64,000 bases of DNA from Pseudevernia furfuracea (GCA_022315425.1 JAIUPT010000035.1:372001-436000), one strand, 5' to 3'. Positions 34,068 through 45,665 are shown, counted from the first letter of the stretch. Numbers and translations are program-made. The notes: generated by a model from the sequence alone, not told the origin.

Positions 34068-34892
34068 TCATTTATTTTCTATTACCGGCTGCGATGCAGC
34101 TAACCGATCGTGTTCATCGATATCACTAGCAAACTTGTTAGCCCGCGCCCAAAATAGCAATCAAACAAAAAAACTTACGTAGCCTCCCAAGGATAGCATA
34201 TCCACACGTCTCCAACTGTATTGGCAGCCAGATACCTGCCCTCATCCACCATATCCTTCGGCAAACTCCCTTTCTTCGTCTTGTCCTTGTTCTGTGACTC
34301 CCAATCAGCCACGCCTTCCCTCGAGTCATTCTCTCACAGAGGAGCTCTGAGCACCCACATGCAGCACAAAAATAGAAAACCGCGTCTTCTCCCCACCCCT
34401 CCCCAGCTTCTCACTTGCAGCATCCACATCTTTTTCCAACTCCCTAACGGCGTACTCCAACGTCGTCCGTGTATCATCCACCTCATCTACAATCAGCACA
34501 TTTTTCCCCACCAAGTTGCTCATCTCTAAGCTCGAAAAGTCCAGCCATTGCGTCCTGGTAACCTTCGTGCCCGGCTGCTCAACCGGATCTGAACTGGAGA
34601 GGGTTTCGTAGAGGGAGAGACCGATTGCTTGGATGGGGATGTTGGGGCTGCCGGGGCGTTTGAGGAAGGAGCGGAGAATTCGTGCGGGGACGTAACCGCC
34701 GCCGCCAATGGCGATCATGAGGTTGGGTTGGAAGGAAGAGAGGATGTGGGAGGCGGAAGCTTGACATAGTTTGTGGACCTGTGAGAGCTTGTTAGCCTTA
34801 TTCGTGGTTGGGAGCCGTTGAGCAGTCGATTGCAGGGCGCAGGCATTGGGAATATCTACCTGGTTGTAGGTCACGTAGACCTTCTCCACCAT
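34068..34892 (-). CDS. HPT1: hypoxanthine/xanthine phosphoribosyltransferase
   Basis: Four exons: 34892-34860, 34778-34355, 34314-34179 and 34125-34068, giving 216 residues, close to the yeast Hpt1/Xpt1 length. The enzyme salvages purine bases by joining them to PRPP to form IMP, XMP or GMP in the cytosol. Seen motifs are VYVTYNQ-VHKLCQ across intron 1, IAIGGGGYVPARILRSFL, IPIQAIGLSLYE, VTRTQWLDF, and the PRPP-binding loop VLIVDEVDDTRTTL. The last two exons restore GRYLAANTVGDVWICYPWEA and DIDEHD. Intron 1 (81 nt) is a multiple of three with no stop, so an unspliced reading looks deceptively open. Intron 2 is only 40 nt. The yeast gene name is used by similarity; HPT1 and XPT1 type specificity cannot be separated here. 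It is transcribed divergently from the Grg1-like gene. Confidence 0.93.
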
Positions 34893-35172
34893 GTTGAAAG
34901 CGGTAGTGAATTTGATCCCTAGGGTTTTGGAGAGATTTAACCCTTTGGATCTGGTTGCTGGTTGTGCTGCAATCCCTCGAATACTCCAGAATATTTATGC
35001 AAATAATGCATGTTAATGTTGTGCAATTTCTAGTGGCTTGGCAACTTCTTTTCCACCTGCCCTTACTTTACCTTTACCATCCAGTATGTTCGAGGGGGGG
35101 CCGGAAGATTATACTGCCGAGCCGATTCCGTCATACCCCTCTATAGAAAGTTGTGTCAACTGTTGCAGGTAT

Positions 35173-35207
35173 GACGTACCGTGTAATAGTCCCTTTGGGT
35201 ATAAATA
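35173..35207 (+). promoter_or_regulatory. core promoter of the Grg1-like gene
   Basis: A TATA box (tataaata, 35200-35207) lies 143 bp upstream of the start codon, preceded by a CRE-like TGACGT at 35173. The leader between TATA and ATG is CT-rich and then CA-rich, as in strongly expressed fungal genes. An AGGGG stretch at about 35093 resembles a stress element. Confidence 0.45.
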
Positions 35208-35342
35208 CCACGTATTTTTCACCAACATCACCTTTCTTTTTCTACATTTATCACTCACATCTACAATACTCAAATTCCAGACAACAAAGCACAAAACACA
35301 TCCAACCAAACCCACCTAACCCTAGCAACCAATCAATCCAAG

Positions 35343-35763
35343 ATGGACGCAGTTAAGTGAGTCCCACCTGCCCCACCTGCCCCTCACCTGCCCTTGCTGC
35401 CTGTTTACTGTGTATTGACTACTTGGCCTCTAAGGAACACCTTCAACCAGGCCTCAGAGTCCGTCCAGGGCGCCATGTCTGGAACTTCCAAGCAAGGCAA
35501 CGAGGGTAAGTCGATACCCATCCCCTATCTTTTTCTCCCTTCCTTTACTCAACGCTGACACCACACCCAGAGGTCGCAAAGGGCCACACCGACGCGAACG
35601 CCACCACCCGCTTGACTGCCGCTAAAGACGCAGTCTCTGACAAGGTAGACGAGAAGAAGCACGACGTACGTCCCATCTTCCTTCTTCCAATCTTGGAGGA
35701 TCAAGCTCATGCTAACACCGGTCTTCTACACAGACCAAGTCGGACGTCTATGCCAACAAGTAG
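35343..35763 (+). CDS. grg-1: glucose-repressible protein, Grg1/CCG-1 family
   Basis: Four exons, 35343-35356, 35435-35505, 35571-35665 and 35734-35763, encode 69 residues. Introns are 78, 65 and 68 nt with standard borders and CTGAC/CTAAC branches. The peptide starts MDAVKNTFNQASESVQGAMS, continues with EEVAKGHTDANATTRL, and then AAKDAVSDKVDEKKHDTKSD, a hydrophilic amphipathic helix typical of the Neurospora Grg-1/CCG-1 family (about 70 residues). Family members are strongly induced when glucose is depleted or by stress or the clock; their molecular role is unclear. The many introns in so small a gene and the strong TATA promoter fit this family. The symbol is given by similarity to the Neurospora gene. 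Confidence 0.88.
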
Positions 35764-36699
35764 GCATAGCCTCTTGCAAACACTGCCTACCTACTCTTTC
35801 TCACTTGAGTCAAAGGGGCACCATCTTCGGCAAGAAATGATTACAACGGCAGATGAATAGTGATGGCATGGCTGGAATTAGTTTGCATGTAGAGCAGGAT
35901 TGCGGAAATCGAACATTACTTTGCTCCCGAGAGTCTAGTAAAGAGCTTTACGTAGGCCTAGTAGCTACATCAATGAAAGACTCTTGAAGTGCAACGCTTG
36001 TTCAACAATCTGTAGCAGTGCCTTGAAATCGTAGACTTTGCACATTGTGCAGATTTGTTTCAAAGGGGTTTCCGTACCGTGCCACCGGGGGGCCGCCTCA
36101 CCGTCTTTCCGGTTTGCCCTGATCGACATCACGCATTACTGCAGCCCTGATCGACACAGGGGGATGATGTGAATGCTGCAGTTTGCTGCATTCCACCTCC
36201 AAGACCCTGATCGTCACAATTTAGGAAGACTAAGTCTCAGCCAAGAAGAGTACCTATTCACATGTTGTATGTACAAAATTCCCCTTATATCCAAAAACAG
36301 AATCACATCACGTACAAGAAAACAAAAATCCTCACCTCATCCCTTTATCCACCCAGTCAACATACTCCAAAAATCCCACGACGCCACGCTCAAATCGCTC
36401 AACAACAAACAACCGACAAGATGGTATCCGCATACTGTACAAGACGAAAGCAAGCCATTGTCCCCACAACAGCATCTTCATAATTCCCGTTCCCTCGTCA
36501 AGAGGACGATGATACCTCATGCGCAGAGTTTCTGAGTGCCGCAAGAGTCGAAACAAAGGCGCCTGGCCTGCAGGCGAGCGCTGATGGTACGGCTGGGTGT
36601 GGTGGCCGTGGTTCCAACACGGCAACTTCCCCGCGATGAAGGAAGCGAACGATTCCGAAGTCGGCGTTGAACAATTCTGATAGGGCAAGCGGGCGTTAT
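35764..36699. other. intergenic, with short dispersed direct repeats
   Basis: No supported gene. Three copies of (G/A)CCCTGATCG(A/T)CA(C/T) occur at 36116, 36143 and 36204. Confidence 0.4.
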
Positions 36700-37478
36700 T
36701 TACATTTCTGGAAGTTCGACGATTGAGTCAGACTCACTCCCTCTGGTAGTGGTGGCATCTTCGGCTTTATTGGCGGTATTCTGGTTGTCGGGATCGTTCT
36801 CGGTGTACTGCGAGGGTCCGGTTTGGGCGGAGTCTTCTTGGGGGAGTCGCTTTGTTGAGTAGCAGGCGAGGGAGAAAAGGGAGAAGTGCAGGACGCTGCA
36901 TTTATCATGTCAGCTTCTGCACCGTCCATTCCTGAAAACAGTAGAGGTACTCACGCAATGGCACACGCGACAGAGTAACTAGCAATCTGCAGCTTCTTCA
37001 GGGTCTTTAAATGCGGCATGCACACCCACGGCTCCTTGTCCCCATTCATAAGCGTCACCGTGCCCATATCGCAAGTGTTGCTGATCGCAAGTAGAACTTT
37101 GAAATCCGACTCCCTCAGCATCAATGCTGGAATTGTGCATGCTAATAGCCACACCAAAGACACAAATTCAAATGCAACGTAGAATCCCAGATGAAGCGCC
37201 TTGCTTGTCCAAGCAGGGCGGATGGTTATGAAATTAGTCCACATAAATGAGAACAGGACGGCAGCGAGGACAATTGGGTCCGTCCAGTCGGTGTGATTGA
37301 TTGGGTTGAGGGCAGTTGTTGGGTAGGAGGTAATGGGGATCCATTTGTGATAGAGGCCGAGCGAGACAGAGAGGGCGATTACAGTTATGAAGTCGAGAGC
37401 GAGAATGGCAATGCGGAGACCGAAAGTAGGGCCACGCCTGCGGGCAGGGACGTGCAGGTATGATTCCGGGGTAGTCAT
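36700..37478 (-). CDS. four-helix integral membrane protein, MARVEL-like
   Basis: Exon 1 is 37478-36955 and exon 2 is 36895-36700, giving 239 residues. The 59-nt intron (gtgagt...tgcag) falls in the last helix and restores SVACAIAVLHFSLFSLACY. Four hydrophobic segments are visible: FGLRIAILALDFITVIALSV, PIVLAAVLFSFMWTNFITI, HLGFYVAFEFVSLVWLLACT, and the spliced one near residues 165-190. A loop between helices 3 and 4 holds two Cys (NTCDMG, WVCMPHLK). The last 50 residues are hydrophilic and acidic (QYTENDPDNQNTANK, SESDSIVELPEM). The layout matches the MARVEL-like membrane proteins common in ascomycetes. Function unknown. Confidence 0.75.
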
Positions 37479-38353
37479 TGTGGTTGCTGGTTTTGGTAGA
37501 GCTGCTGAAGCGGCTTGGAGTCTATCTGGTAGTATATCAATGAGTGGTAGAGATCATTCTGTCCCCTTTATGTACAAATTGTCGAGGCATTCTCACTCTG
37601 GCTGTGTGAGGTCTGTGACTCGCACAGCCAGAGAGGGAATGTCACGTTGTTTCAGAGGTAATTGCGAACACTGAATGCATCGTGCAGGTGGTATATACTA
37701 TAATAGTTCTTGGGTCAAGTGCTCGGCTGTGTGAGTACTGGAGGAAGAGCGCTCCGAGGGTCTGAAGGAATCAGGATCGCTGCGCACTATTTTCAGCACG
37801 AGCCAGCCTTGCCGTCGCAGGATTGATTCTTCTTTAAGGATATATTACAGTAAGAGAGGATTGAAACAAAGGCTATGAACCTGAGCATGTGGCTTGTTTC
37901 CTTCCTACCTTGTACTGAAATAAAATAGAAGTCCTTGCCTATGTGCGATAACTCTGAGACGGTCACTCATGTGCCTGTAGGCAGACTTGCGGGCTACGTT
38001 GCTTTTCGATGATTAAAATTGCTCTATTTGCTTGAAAGATATAGATATTTGGGCTTGTTACTATAACTATCCTGTCCGGTGTCCCACCGTCGCCCATTTG
38101 TGAAGGTATACTTTTGAGTTGGTGGTTCGGCGAATTTCCGCAAAAGCTTTTGGTACCCCTGGTACGCGCCCGATCGAGGCCTACAGTTAGGTGGTTTTTG
38201 GGGGTGAAAACAGGCGCTTCGTGACATGAACCGGTGGTTGGCGGGGCCAGAAGTAGTTGGAGTACATTGTAGTTTATAGGTAATTTCTAGGTATCAGGAG
38301 TTAGCTTTGATTGCCTGTGAAGCTTATGTGAGGAATCACCTTGTCACGGTCTC
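37479..38353. other. intergenic, no supported gene
   Basis: No coding or RNA feature recognised. Confidence 0.4.
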
Positions 38354-39188
38354 TTAAGATCCGGCAGGCGTTGGTGGACGAGTCGGAGCTCGAGACCCAA
38401 CCCTGGACGCAACCAGAGAGCTCATCGGGGTGCACTCCGCTGCCACGTGGACAATGAAAGTTTTGCCCTCGTCCTCTCCAGACTTGTGGTAGCAGATTTG
38501 CACGAGCTGGTCAAAGTGCAATCGCCCCATCCCTTGGCAGCCCTCTGTGGAGCAAGCCACTTCACACCCGGACAAGGTCGTCACCACAGCCGTCTTCTCC
38601 TCCTCAGATCCAAGGGACTTCAGGACGCCACAGTAATATAGTTTGTCCTCGTCCGCTGAGGGAACATCAACCGGAAAGTCGAGGAAATTTGCGTTCCGGT
38701 TCGCCGTACTGGTCGATAGATGCGCTGGGATCACCAGGTGCGGGCCCGAGTCGCTACGGAGACTTATGAGGTATATATGTTAGCGACGCCTCTGAGACAT
38801 ATGAAGGCGTGAGGAGTCAAAGGTTAGAGGAACTCGAGCAGTATTAAATATCAGCCAGGACAGGTATGAGCAAACATGCGCATCGCGATTGCCAGGTCAG
38901 CAGCCAGCTGTCACTCCTGACGCAACAAGTTTGCTCTGCCACGTAGGTCTGGAGATAACGGAGATGTGCATGTAGAGATGTCTCACCTAGCGGGTCGGGG
39001 TATAATTGAGCGCACAAACCCTGCAATGTCTGCTGGGTTGGTCTGAGTGGAGGATGAGGTAGTGACGGGGCTAAGTATAAGAGGTCAGCTCTGATTGCCT
39101 CGGAAGTCATCGAGGAACCTAACTCTGCGTCCAACCCGTTCGGAGTAAGGGTGATAGTGTCAGGGTTAGCGACGTTGCGAGCTGCCAT
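38354..39188 (-). CDS. hypothetical protein, exon structure unresolved
   Basis: An ATG at 39188 opens MAARNVANPDTITLTPNGLD. The last exon, about 38754-38354, carries DSGPHLVIPAHLSTSTANRN, VPSADEDKLYYCGVLKSLG and GCEVACSTEGCQGMGRLHF, and ends PTRPPTPAGS. Between them a short coding-like piece, LAADLAIAMRM, lies near 38880-38910. A donor gtttgc after it and an acceptor ataag at 38765 join it in frame to the last exon. The first junction could not be resolved: the obvious donor gtgaga at 38987 gives an out-of-phase join. The Cys-rich segment has no named domain. Either one intron boundary is unusual or the gene is damaged. Confidence 0.35.
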
Positions 39189-39949
39189 TGGTTGTCGTAT
39201 TTGATGATGTGTGTTGAGATTTAGTGCTGGTGTTGGTAAGGTAGTGCTGAGTGAAAGGTTGTGAAATGGTGGTGAGAAGAGTTTCGTCTAGAAGTATTTT
39301 TGAGAAGTGTTGTAGATGAGTAGGTCAGATGATGTTTGATAAGCCTGGCTGGTGGTGATCAATGTGCGTTTGTGAGTGAGTAATGAGGAGGGTGTTGGGA
39401 TGGAAATCTTGAGTCGAAGTGAGGGCGAAGCTCTTAGTACTTATAAGGGAACAGTGAAAGACGAAGAACACTTCAAGCTGTATACTGTCCATAACGATTG
39501 ACCAGGGTATCAGCTTAAAGGACCGAAATTCACCAATCAATTGTCACCCCGCAATCAAAGTCCGTTTTCGGTGCTTCACTGTGGACTCTGGCTTCACAGA
39601 TTCCTGTCGGGGATATTTATTGCAGATCTTCTGCAGCCCGCCTATACTCACCGAAGGATTTATGAGGAAAATAAGTTTTGGATACGAGATAGACCAGGTC
39701 GATCGGCAATAGAGGATCCTTCAGGATTTTCAGTGACGATATTGGCGTTGCATTTTCTTGATATGCTGTAGAGTAATAGATCTTGCGAGTTAGAACTTGG
39801 TCGAAAGACGGGTAAATCGCCGATACGGTTGCAGGTTTTAGCGCTTACAGGCAATTGAAAGTAGCAAGAATGTTCGGATCGTTACTGTGAGCAGTCGCAG
39901 TTCAACGGGCCAAACCACTGAAGATTTTCGGCGAGACAGGCGGAAAAAG

Positions 39950-40600
39950 GGCCGATTCCCAAACCATTTGTCGAATGGACAGCCTCTCAAGCTTTGGATC
40001 ACCGAGAGGTTACGGGCGCATTCCCGAGTTACTTGCTGAAATCGTGCTTTTTCAAGCTTCAGGGTTATCGAAAATGTACGAGTCCACGGATTGATCCCTT
40101 GAACACCTGCCAAAGCCATTGACTTTCAAGCTTTACTTGGCAGAAGCTTACGGGCCAATCACTAAGTGAATTGGTCTAGATCTGCCAAAGACTCATGGAC
40201 CAATCTTCAAATCAATCCATAAAGGGTGAGCGCTTGAGCTCTTGAGCTCTAGATTTGCTAGAGACTAGTGGTTCAACCGGCAAAACATCTGTCAAATAGT
40301 ACGCGCTTGAGCTTTGAATATGCCAAAGCCTTGTGAATCAACACGGGAAACATCTGCTGAATAGTAGATCATCGAGTTCTAGATTGCTAAAGACTCATGG
40401 ACTAAAGCCTAAAATATCTGTCAAATGTCAACCTCTCATGTCTCCCGAAAACTCACAAAATAGTAGGCCAATATTCCCAACAACTCTGGCGAATTGATGG
40501 CCTGAGCCCTGAAAACCCCGCAGTATTATGTGGCGTCAAGCCTACAAAAGCAGTATACCACGGATGTTATTCCCGAGGCACCTACCACATTGGTCACTTC
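39950..40600. repeat. degenerate tandem repeat, about 60-75 bp unit
   Basis: Successive blocks share the order TGCCAAAGACTCATGGACCA, then AAACATCTG(T/C)(C/T)(A/G)AATAGTA, then CGCTTGAGCTCTAGATT. The clearest blocks begin near 40185, 40258, 40323 and 40387, and similar words occur back to about 39950. Units vary in length and have diverged strongly. No open frame spans the region. Confidence 0.6.
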
Positions 40601-41487
40601 AAGCGCTCTAAAAGCCGTAGCTTATAGATGACCTCCCCATGCATGCACCTGAACTCATGTGGACCTTCAGTTTGAATGGAGCATTGTTTGGGCCTCATTC
40701 CTGTGAAAATATTGAATGTTGTCGCCATCACCGACCACTGAGGGCAAAGACAATGAGGCAGACTCGGCAGAGTCTTGCCAAGAATCGCGGTTCGGCCGGG
40801 GCCGTGGGGCAATGCTAAGCTACAATGAGTAAGCTCAATGCTCCTCTCCTGGAGACTGTTAGGTGTAATATTCTGGTTTCTTTGTGGTGCATGAACATTC
40901 CTTCGTAGCTGCGTTATAGGTTATAGCTAAGCAAAGTTTTTCCGTAACAGCATCATGAATTGTTTATCCATGCTCTAATTGTATCTCTTAGTTCACTACC
41001 GAGTTCATGTCTTTTAGAGGTTGATGGGTGGCGACCGCACCTACCTTACGTAAGGTAGTCATTTCTATAACACTTCTGCCACACATGGTTCACTACCCCT
41101 CCTTCTCTAGCCGCCTGATCACCTTCCATCTTCTCTGACCGCCTATTCAATTCTCTCCCTCCTTCCGCTTCCTTCAACTGCCTTTCATCATCTCAGTCTT
41201 TTTATCATTGCCATATTCATACTTCTTCCTTCTCAATACTATCAAACTTACGTTTTCCCAACATATTAAATCTATTCATCACCCTCGACCCTCCGTCAAG
41301 AAACCACCATCAGCGACTTGCTGCCAGTGATACCTGTGAACACGTGCCAACAAGTTACTACAATACCTTAGAACCTTCCGCACCTTCCAAATATGCCCTC
41401 GTACCGGAAAGGCATGCCTGTCGCAGAAGTACTACCACCCCTAGATTCTATTGACCTGCAGGGCTGATAAAAAGGAAGCCAATCGCG
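40601..41487. other. intergenic; pyrimidine-rich leader before small ORF
   Basis: No supported gene. From about 41090 to 41300 the plus strand is strikingly CT-rich, like a fungal promoter/5' UTR, in front of the small frame at 41488. Confidence 0.35.
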
Positions 41488-41712
41488 ATGTACTGCCGCG
41501 GTGAGGTCGTTATCGACAAAAAGGATTGCGATTCCAAAGGCGAGCCCACTGGCAAGAAGCTCTGGATATGTGAGAAGAAGTGGGTACCATTGACCACTGA
41601 GCACAAAGAGGCTTTCTCATACTCTGTGAAAGATGGGCCCGGAGAGGATGCGAAAGATATGGGTTGGCGGTGGGAGGGGGATCTGCTAGACTGGGTCCCG
41701 CCGAAGGAGTAA
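41488..41712 (+). CDS. small hypothetical protein, 74 residues
   Basis: ATG-initiated frame starting MYCRGEVVIDKKDCDSKG. It is rich in Lys, Asp, Glu and Trp, and includes KKLWICEKKWVPL, GWRWEGDLLDWVPPKE at the C-terminus, and three Cys. A long CT-rich leader upstream supports transcription. No signal peptide or known domain. An upstream exon is possible but not identified. Confidence 0.4.
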   Translation: MYCRGEVVIDKKDCDSKGEPTGKKLWICEKKWVPLTTEHKEAFSYSVKDGPGEDAKDMGWRWEGDLLDWVPPKE

Positions 41713-43690
41713 GAGTCTTTAATAGACTTATGACCGACAGCAAGACCACTTCGTGCTTGCGTCAGCGAGGGTTCAAGATGCTGGTTGTGGATTGTCTCTA
41801 AATCTTAGCAGTCCATCACACAGCGGCTTTCAAATGAACACCTTATCAAACCATTCCACACTCTCAAAGCCTCTATAGTTGCCTACGCCTCGCCGTAAAA
41901 TTCCGAGAGTTCAAAAGATTGGTAAGTGATTGGGCACTGGTCCGTACACCCCTAGGCTTGGGAGCCTACAAGTCAGGCAACTGACTTGGGTTTTGGTTGG
42001 TTTTCTCCTGCATCTTTTACCAACCCAGAGCTTGGGAGCTTACAAAAAAAAGGTGTTGGGTTTTTAATAGGCTCATAAGTCTTTGGCGATCCTAGGCTGG
42101 CGAAGTTGTTAATGCCCTGAATTTGCGCTTTCTAGTCTGATGTTATGTTTCATTCATGCTTTGACTGCGGCCTTGCTGTCTGAAGATAGTTTTGTCACAG
42201 GAGGCTGGCCGTTACAGTTGATCGCCGTCCGTTCTGTATCACATCGGCTACGAAAGGTCTTTGCTTTCCCTCTTCTCCGGCCATTCCTTCTCCATATTCC
42301 TTCTCCCATCATCCAACCTCCACCATCTTGCATTACCCTCTTACTTTCAGTGTTCTTTTCTACTTTTGACAGCTAGCTGCATTTTACCCCCCAGGCGCCA
42401 GACGATGGGATAGTCGACACCCAGCCTTCACTGCACAACCATCCCAGCACAGCCATTTACGTCCGCTCAACGACACCCGTATATCGAAACAGGCCTACCA
42501 CCGCCGAGTCGCCGTCACCTGGTCTTCGTCACGAGACCTCCGAAGCCCCAGTCGAACCAGCAGCATCTCTTCTTTTGCGACTCGCGTCTCGACTCGATCA
42601 TAAATTTTTATGATTGTTTGGAGAAGTCTTACCCTGGCATACTCGACGTTTACAAATTGATCAAATGTACCACCAGATCCTCTCTACTCTCCATTTGCTG
42701 TGACGGCTGCATAAACTCCGGCACGATCAGAGACAGCCCTTGTCCAACAGGATCTCAACATGATATAAGGCAAGAAAATGACCATATCTCAACCTTTCAA
42801 CCCGAGCTACTTTTGCCAGCTCAATAGATAACACTTCGCAAACCTTTATTCAGATTCGAGAGGATTACCGCCATACCCAGCGTCTACCAATCAAGCTTAT
42901 TCATCAGACAACTATGTATATACAGATATCTTTACATTAAAAAAAATTTGCTTGGGTCACAGCCCGACTGTCGACACGAACCTTCCACCCCAGATCAGCA
43001 GGGGAAACTCACGCTTGGCTAGTATTCTTGGAGGGCACCGACCAATCGACCGACTTATTCTTCGGAAAACTCCAAGAGAATTTGTAAGAAGCTACTGCGC
43101 CCGTTTTCGTCAGTTCTGAAACCAGGGTAAGAAATCATATCGCTCAAGGCAGGGAAGATATTGGGTAGGTATCTAGATATGATCCCAACATGGCGCTCCT
43201 GCAAGGGCATATGATCATGACAGCGAACCAGACATCCGTATTTTGCTGTCCCCACGTCCCATCGAAGGGCCCCAGTGCAATGTCCTTCAAGCTGCATTTA
43301 GTGTTCTCAATTCTTCGTGAATGGTCATCGGAATAGCTGGATATACATATATGTGATTGGGCCGTCCCAACGCCAGGGCGCGTAGCAAATAGGGGCCTCA
43401 ACAGGCATATTCTCGTACCGCAGCGCCGAAAAAGTCCCACGCTTCTAGCGGCATAGACTTGGCGGGAAAATGAAACTATACATATGCATGTAGGCGGGAC
43501 GAAAGAATGCTATGACTCCGGAAGAGATAAAACCGATTAAAGAGTCACATGCTGGTGTAAGATAGGTATACTTTGAGTTTCCAAATGACACGAATCCCTG
43601 CTGTTGACACGTCTAACAAATCTCTTTGAATAGCATCACCATGTGTCTGAAACTCGAGATGCGAAAGGCAATTCTAAGACCCACGAACGT
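41713..43690. other. intergenic, CT-rich stretch and inexact repeats
   Basis: No supported gene. Two GCTTGGGAGC(C/T)TACAA copies lie at about 41956 and 42032. A CT-rich tract at 42260-42370 resembles a promoter, but the frame that follows (42618-42827) has no motif. Confidence 0.35.
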
Positions 43691-43814
43691 ACAGTCTAAA
43701 AGTAACGAATGGGAAGGCAGCCGTTAAGTCGGACGCTCCAGATTGGATTGGACCAGTCCAGACATTCGGCCAGACGCTTGGCGCCTGGCACTAGCAAGCC
43801 CCCTTCAAGTAACC

Positions 43815-44284
43815 ATGCCTCGCCCCAGTCTCTCCTTCAATCGCAACTTAGAACAGCCCCCACCACCCCGCCACCAGATTACCACTCATCACTCGCTGCG
43901 TAAGTTGCACTCTTGTGCTGGACCAAGGTGTTCCCCGACGCAGCCTACATGCACCTTACCTTTCCCGTCATGCTCTGTTTACACCGCGATCTCTTCCCCT
44001 GGAACGTTAGTGTTGCGGAGAGGTACGAAGGATTAGTTCAAAATGTTCGCAATATGCTTGGATTCCGCGCACAAAGCGCTTTGCGAGTGGTATTTGAGCG
44101 CCTTTTCTTCAATTGGGGCTATTTTCACCTCACTAGCGCTAATCATCGAGCGATGCTGACGCTTATGAGGTGGAGAGGTGGGGTCGACACATTGGTAGTT
44201 GATAATGTTGATGCGAGTAGATTTCAGGAGGCTGGGACGTATGGGAGGCGAGAAGAAGTGCTCAGACTATTGGAGTTCTGTTAG
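43815..44284 (+). CDS. hypothetical protein, distant family copy D
   Basis: A frame of about 120 codons ends at 44284 but lacks its own ATG until residue 13 (ATG at 43949). An upstream ATG at 43815 (MPRPSLSFNRNLEQ) is followed after 28 codons by a gtaagt donor at 43900, so a 5' exon is likely; I could not fix the acceptor. The coding part includes FPVMLCLHRDLFPWNVSV, ERLFFNWGYFHLTSANH, LTLMRWRGGVDTLVVDN and ends REEVLRLLEFC. ERLFFNWG and the segment after it align with ERLIVHWG ... LSYMRHHRAYDFVEI of the 12.7-kb protein, suggesting a diverged relative. Function unknown. Confidence 0.4.
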
Positions 44285-44753
44285 GCTGACGAGATGGCGT
44301 ATGGATGCTTGCGAATGGCAATTACTAGGCAGAACCGGTTTATAGTAGCTACAACAGGATCTAGGCTCCAAAGACATTGCTCGTTTGGTGGTGACGTGCG
44401 TCTCTACTCAGATAATTCACACCTCATAGAATCTCTCGACGGTAGTAGAATCAACTGCGCTCGTCATGTTCCTCCTAGATCCTCCGTGTCGTTCATCTTT
44501 TTGGCTGCATGTCCCTAGTTAGGCCGCCCTAATATGTTTGCTCAAGCATGCGGGACTTCTCTTAGCGGCAGTGTTTGTTTCATTCAGGTCTCAGTGCACT
44601 ACTGAACGCCCAGAAGTTTCGTATGGATCCATCATCTTCTACTATTATCTGGGCCACGAGCACCCCGGAGCATAAACCCGAGCAATTGGACGACCTTTCT
44701 CTTCCGTAAAAATCTTCCCACCCACCCAAAATCAAAACGCTTCTCTCGCAAAC

Positions 44754-45299
44754 ATGAGCGGGAGTCAAGTAAATGGCAATCACAATCTCCAGGCGAGCTT
44801 GCCTATGCTCTGTGCTTTCCATTCGACGCAAGCCTCCACTCTGAGATTTCTTTACAGTTCCCAGCCCGATATCTACCAGGTTCTCACTTTTCCAACCATC
44901 CTAGTTTCAGCCGACCAGATCATTCCAATCATCCTAGCCGTGGAGGAGAATCTCGAGTGGTTACGGATAGATGTCGGACGTTTCGTCCCTCTGCCTTTTG
45001 AATCTGGCCAACCAAATCTCAGAGTCGTTATTCGGGGCACTCTCGACCTGCAGCTGAGTGAAGAGAATCAGTGGGCTGCTCTGAGGTATCTGAAGGAGGC
45101 TCGCGCCGGTCACATTCTCGTTCAGGGCTCCCAACGGTCCGAACTACTGGTATTTCCACATGAACCAGTCCAAAATGAAGCTATACAAATGGTCCACGGT
45201 CCAGTCCAGTACTTGGACCGTCCAGACCATCAACTAATAGTCCAGACTATTGGTTCACAGCCTCCAAAGCCCCCTCCTCGTCCAAAGCCCCTACAATAG
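44754..45299 (+). CDS. hypothetical protein, family copy E with repeat-encoded tail
   Basis: ATG frame of 181 residues (MSGSQVNGNHNLQASL) without introns. The central part has YQVLTFPTILVSADQIIP, LEWLRIDVG, LRVVIRGTLDLQLSEENQ and AALRYLKEARAGHILV. LSEEN followed by an ALRYLKEAR helix and a beta-like strand matches the repeated small domain of the 12.7-kb protein. The last 50 residues come from a stretch full of GTCCAG/GGACC words and end in a Pro/Lys tail (PPKPPPRPKPLQ), so that tail probably arose from repeat DNA. Function unknown. Confidence 0.5.
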   Translation: MSGSQVNGNHNLQASLPMLCAFHSTQASTLRFLYSSQPDIYQVLTFPTILVSADQIIPIILAVEENLEWLRIDVGRFVPLPFESGQPNLRVVIRGTLDLQLSEENQWAALRYLKEARAGHILVQGSQRSELLVFPHEPVQNEAIQMVHGPVQYLDRPDHQLIVQTIGSQPPKPPPRPKPLQ

Positions 45300-45665
45300 C
45301 ATGCAGATCTTCCTTCGTAAAGAGCCCCAGTCGAAACCATGACTTCAAGCACTCCAACAGTTCGTGCTAGCAGGAGGGGCCTCTGATAGATCAAATTCAT
45401 CATTGCTGAGTGCCATAGTGATGTGGTTGTTGAAGAATAAATTGAAGAAATATGAGCATGACTTGCTGGAGTGGCGTAAATGACACTTTTCTCCGCTTGT
45501 TGCTAAAAATACGCCCATCATGATCAGATCTACACACAAAAAGTCAATCTCAAGACCAGCCAGCTGGACCACCAGGACTATTAGTATGGACTACTGGTCT
45601 ATACAGAAATCACTGAACCAGTCCAATATTACTGGTCCATTGGATGGTCTGGACTAATAGTTAAT
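45180..45665. repeat. GGTCCAG-word repeat block, inverted halves
   Basis: Two clusters of the words GGTCCAGTCC, GTCCAGACC and ACTAATAGT lie at 45180-45260 and 45560-45665. The second cluster is largely the reverse complement of the first: GTCCAGACCATC against GATGGTCTGGAC, and CTAATAGTCCAG against GGACTATTAG. They flank about 300 bp and could be arms of a small non-autonomous element or a foldback, but no target duplication was found. Confidence 0.45.

Noticed and set aside
39950..40600. Possible CRISPR-like array
   Set aside because: Units are contiguous and diverged with no constant repeat and unique spacer alternation, and the genome is eukaryotic.
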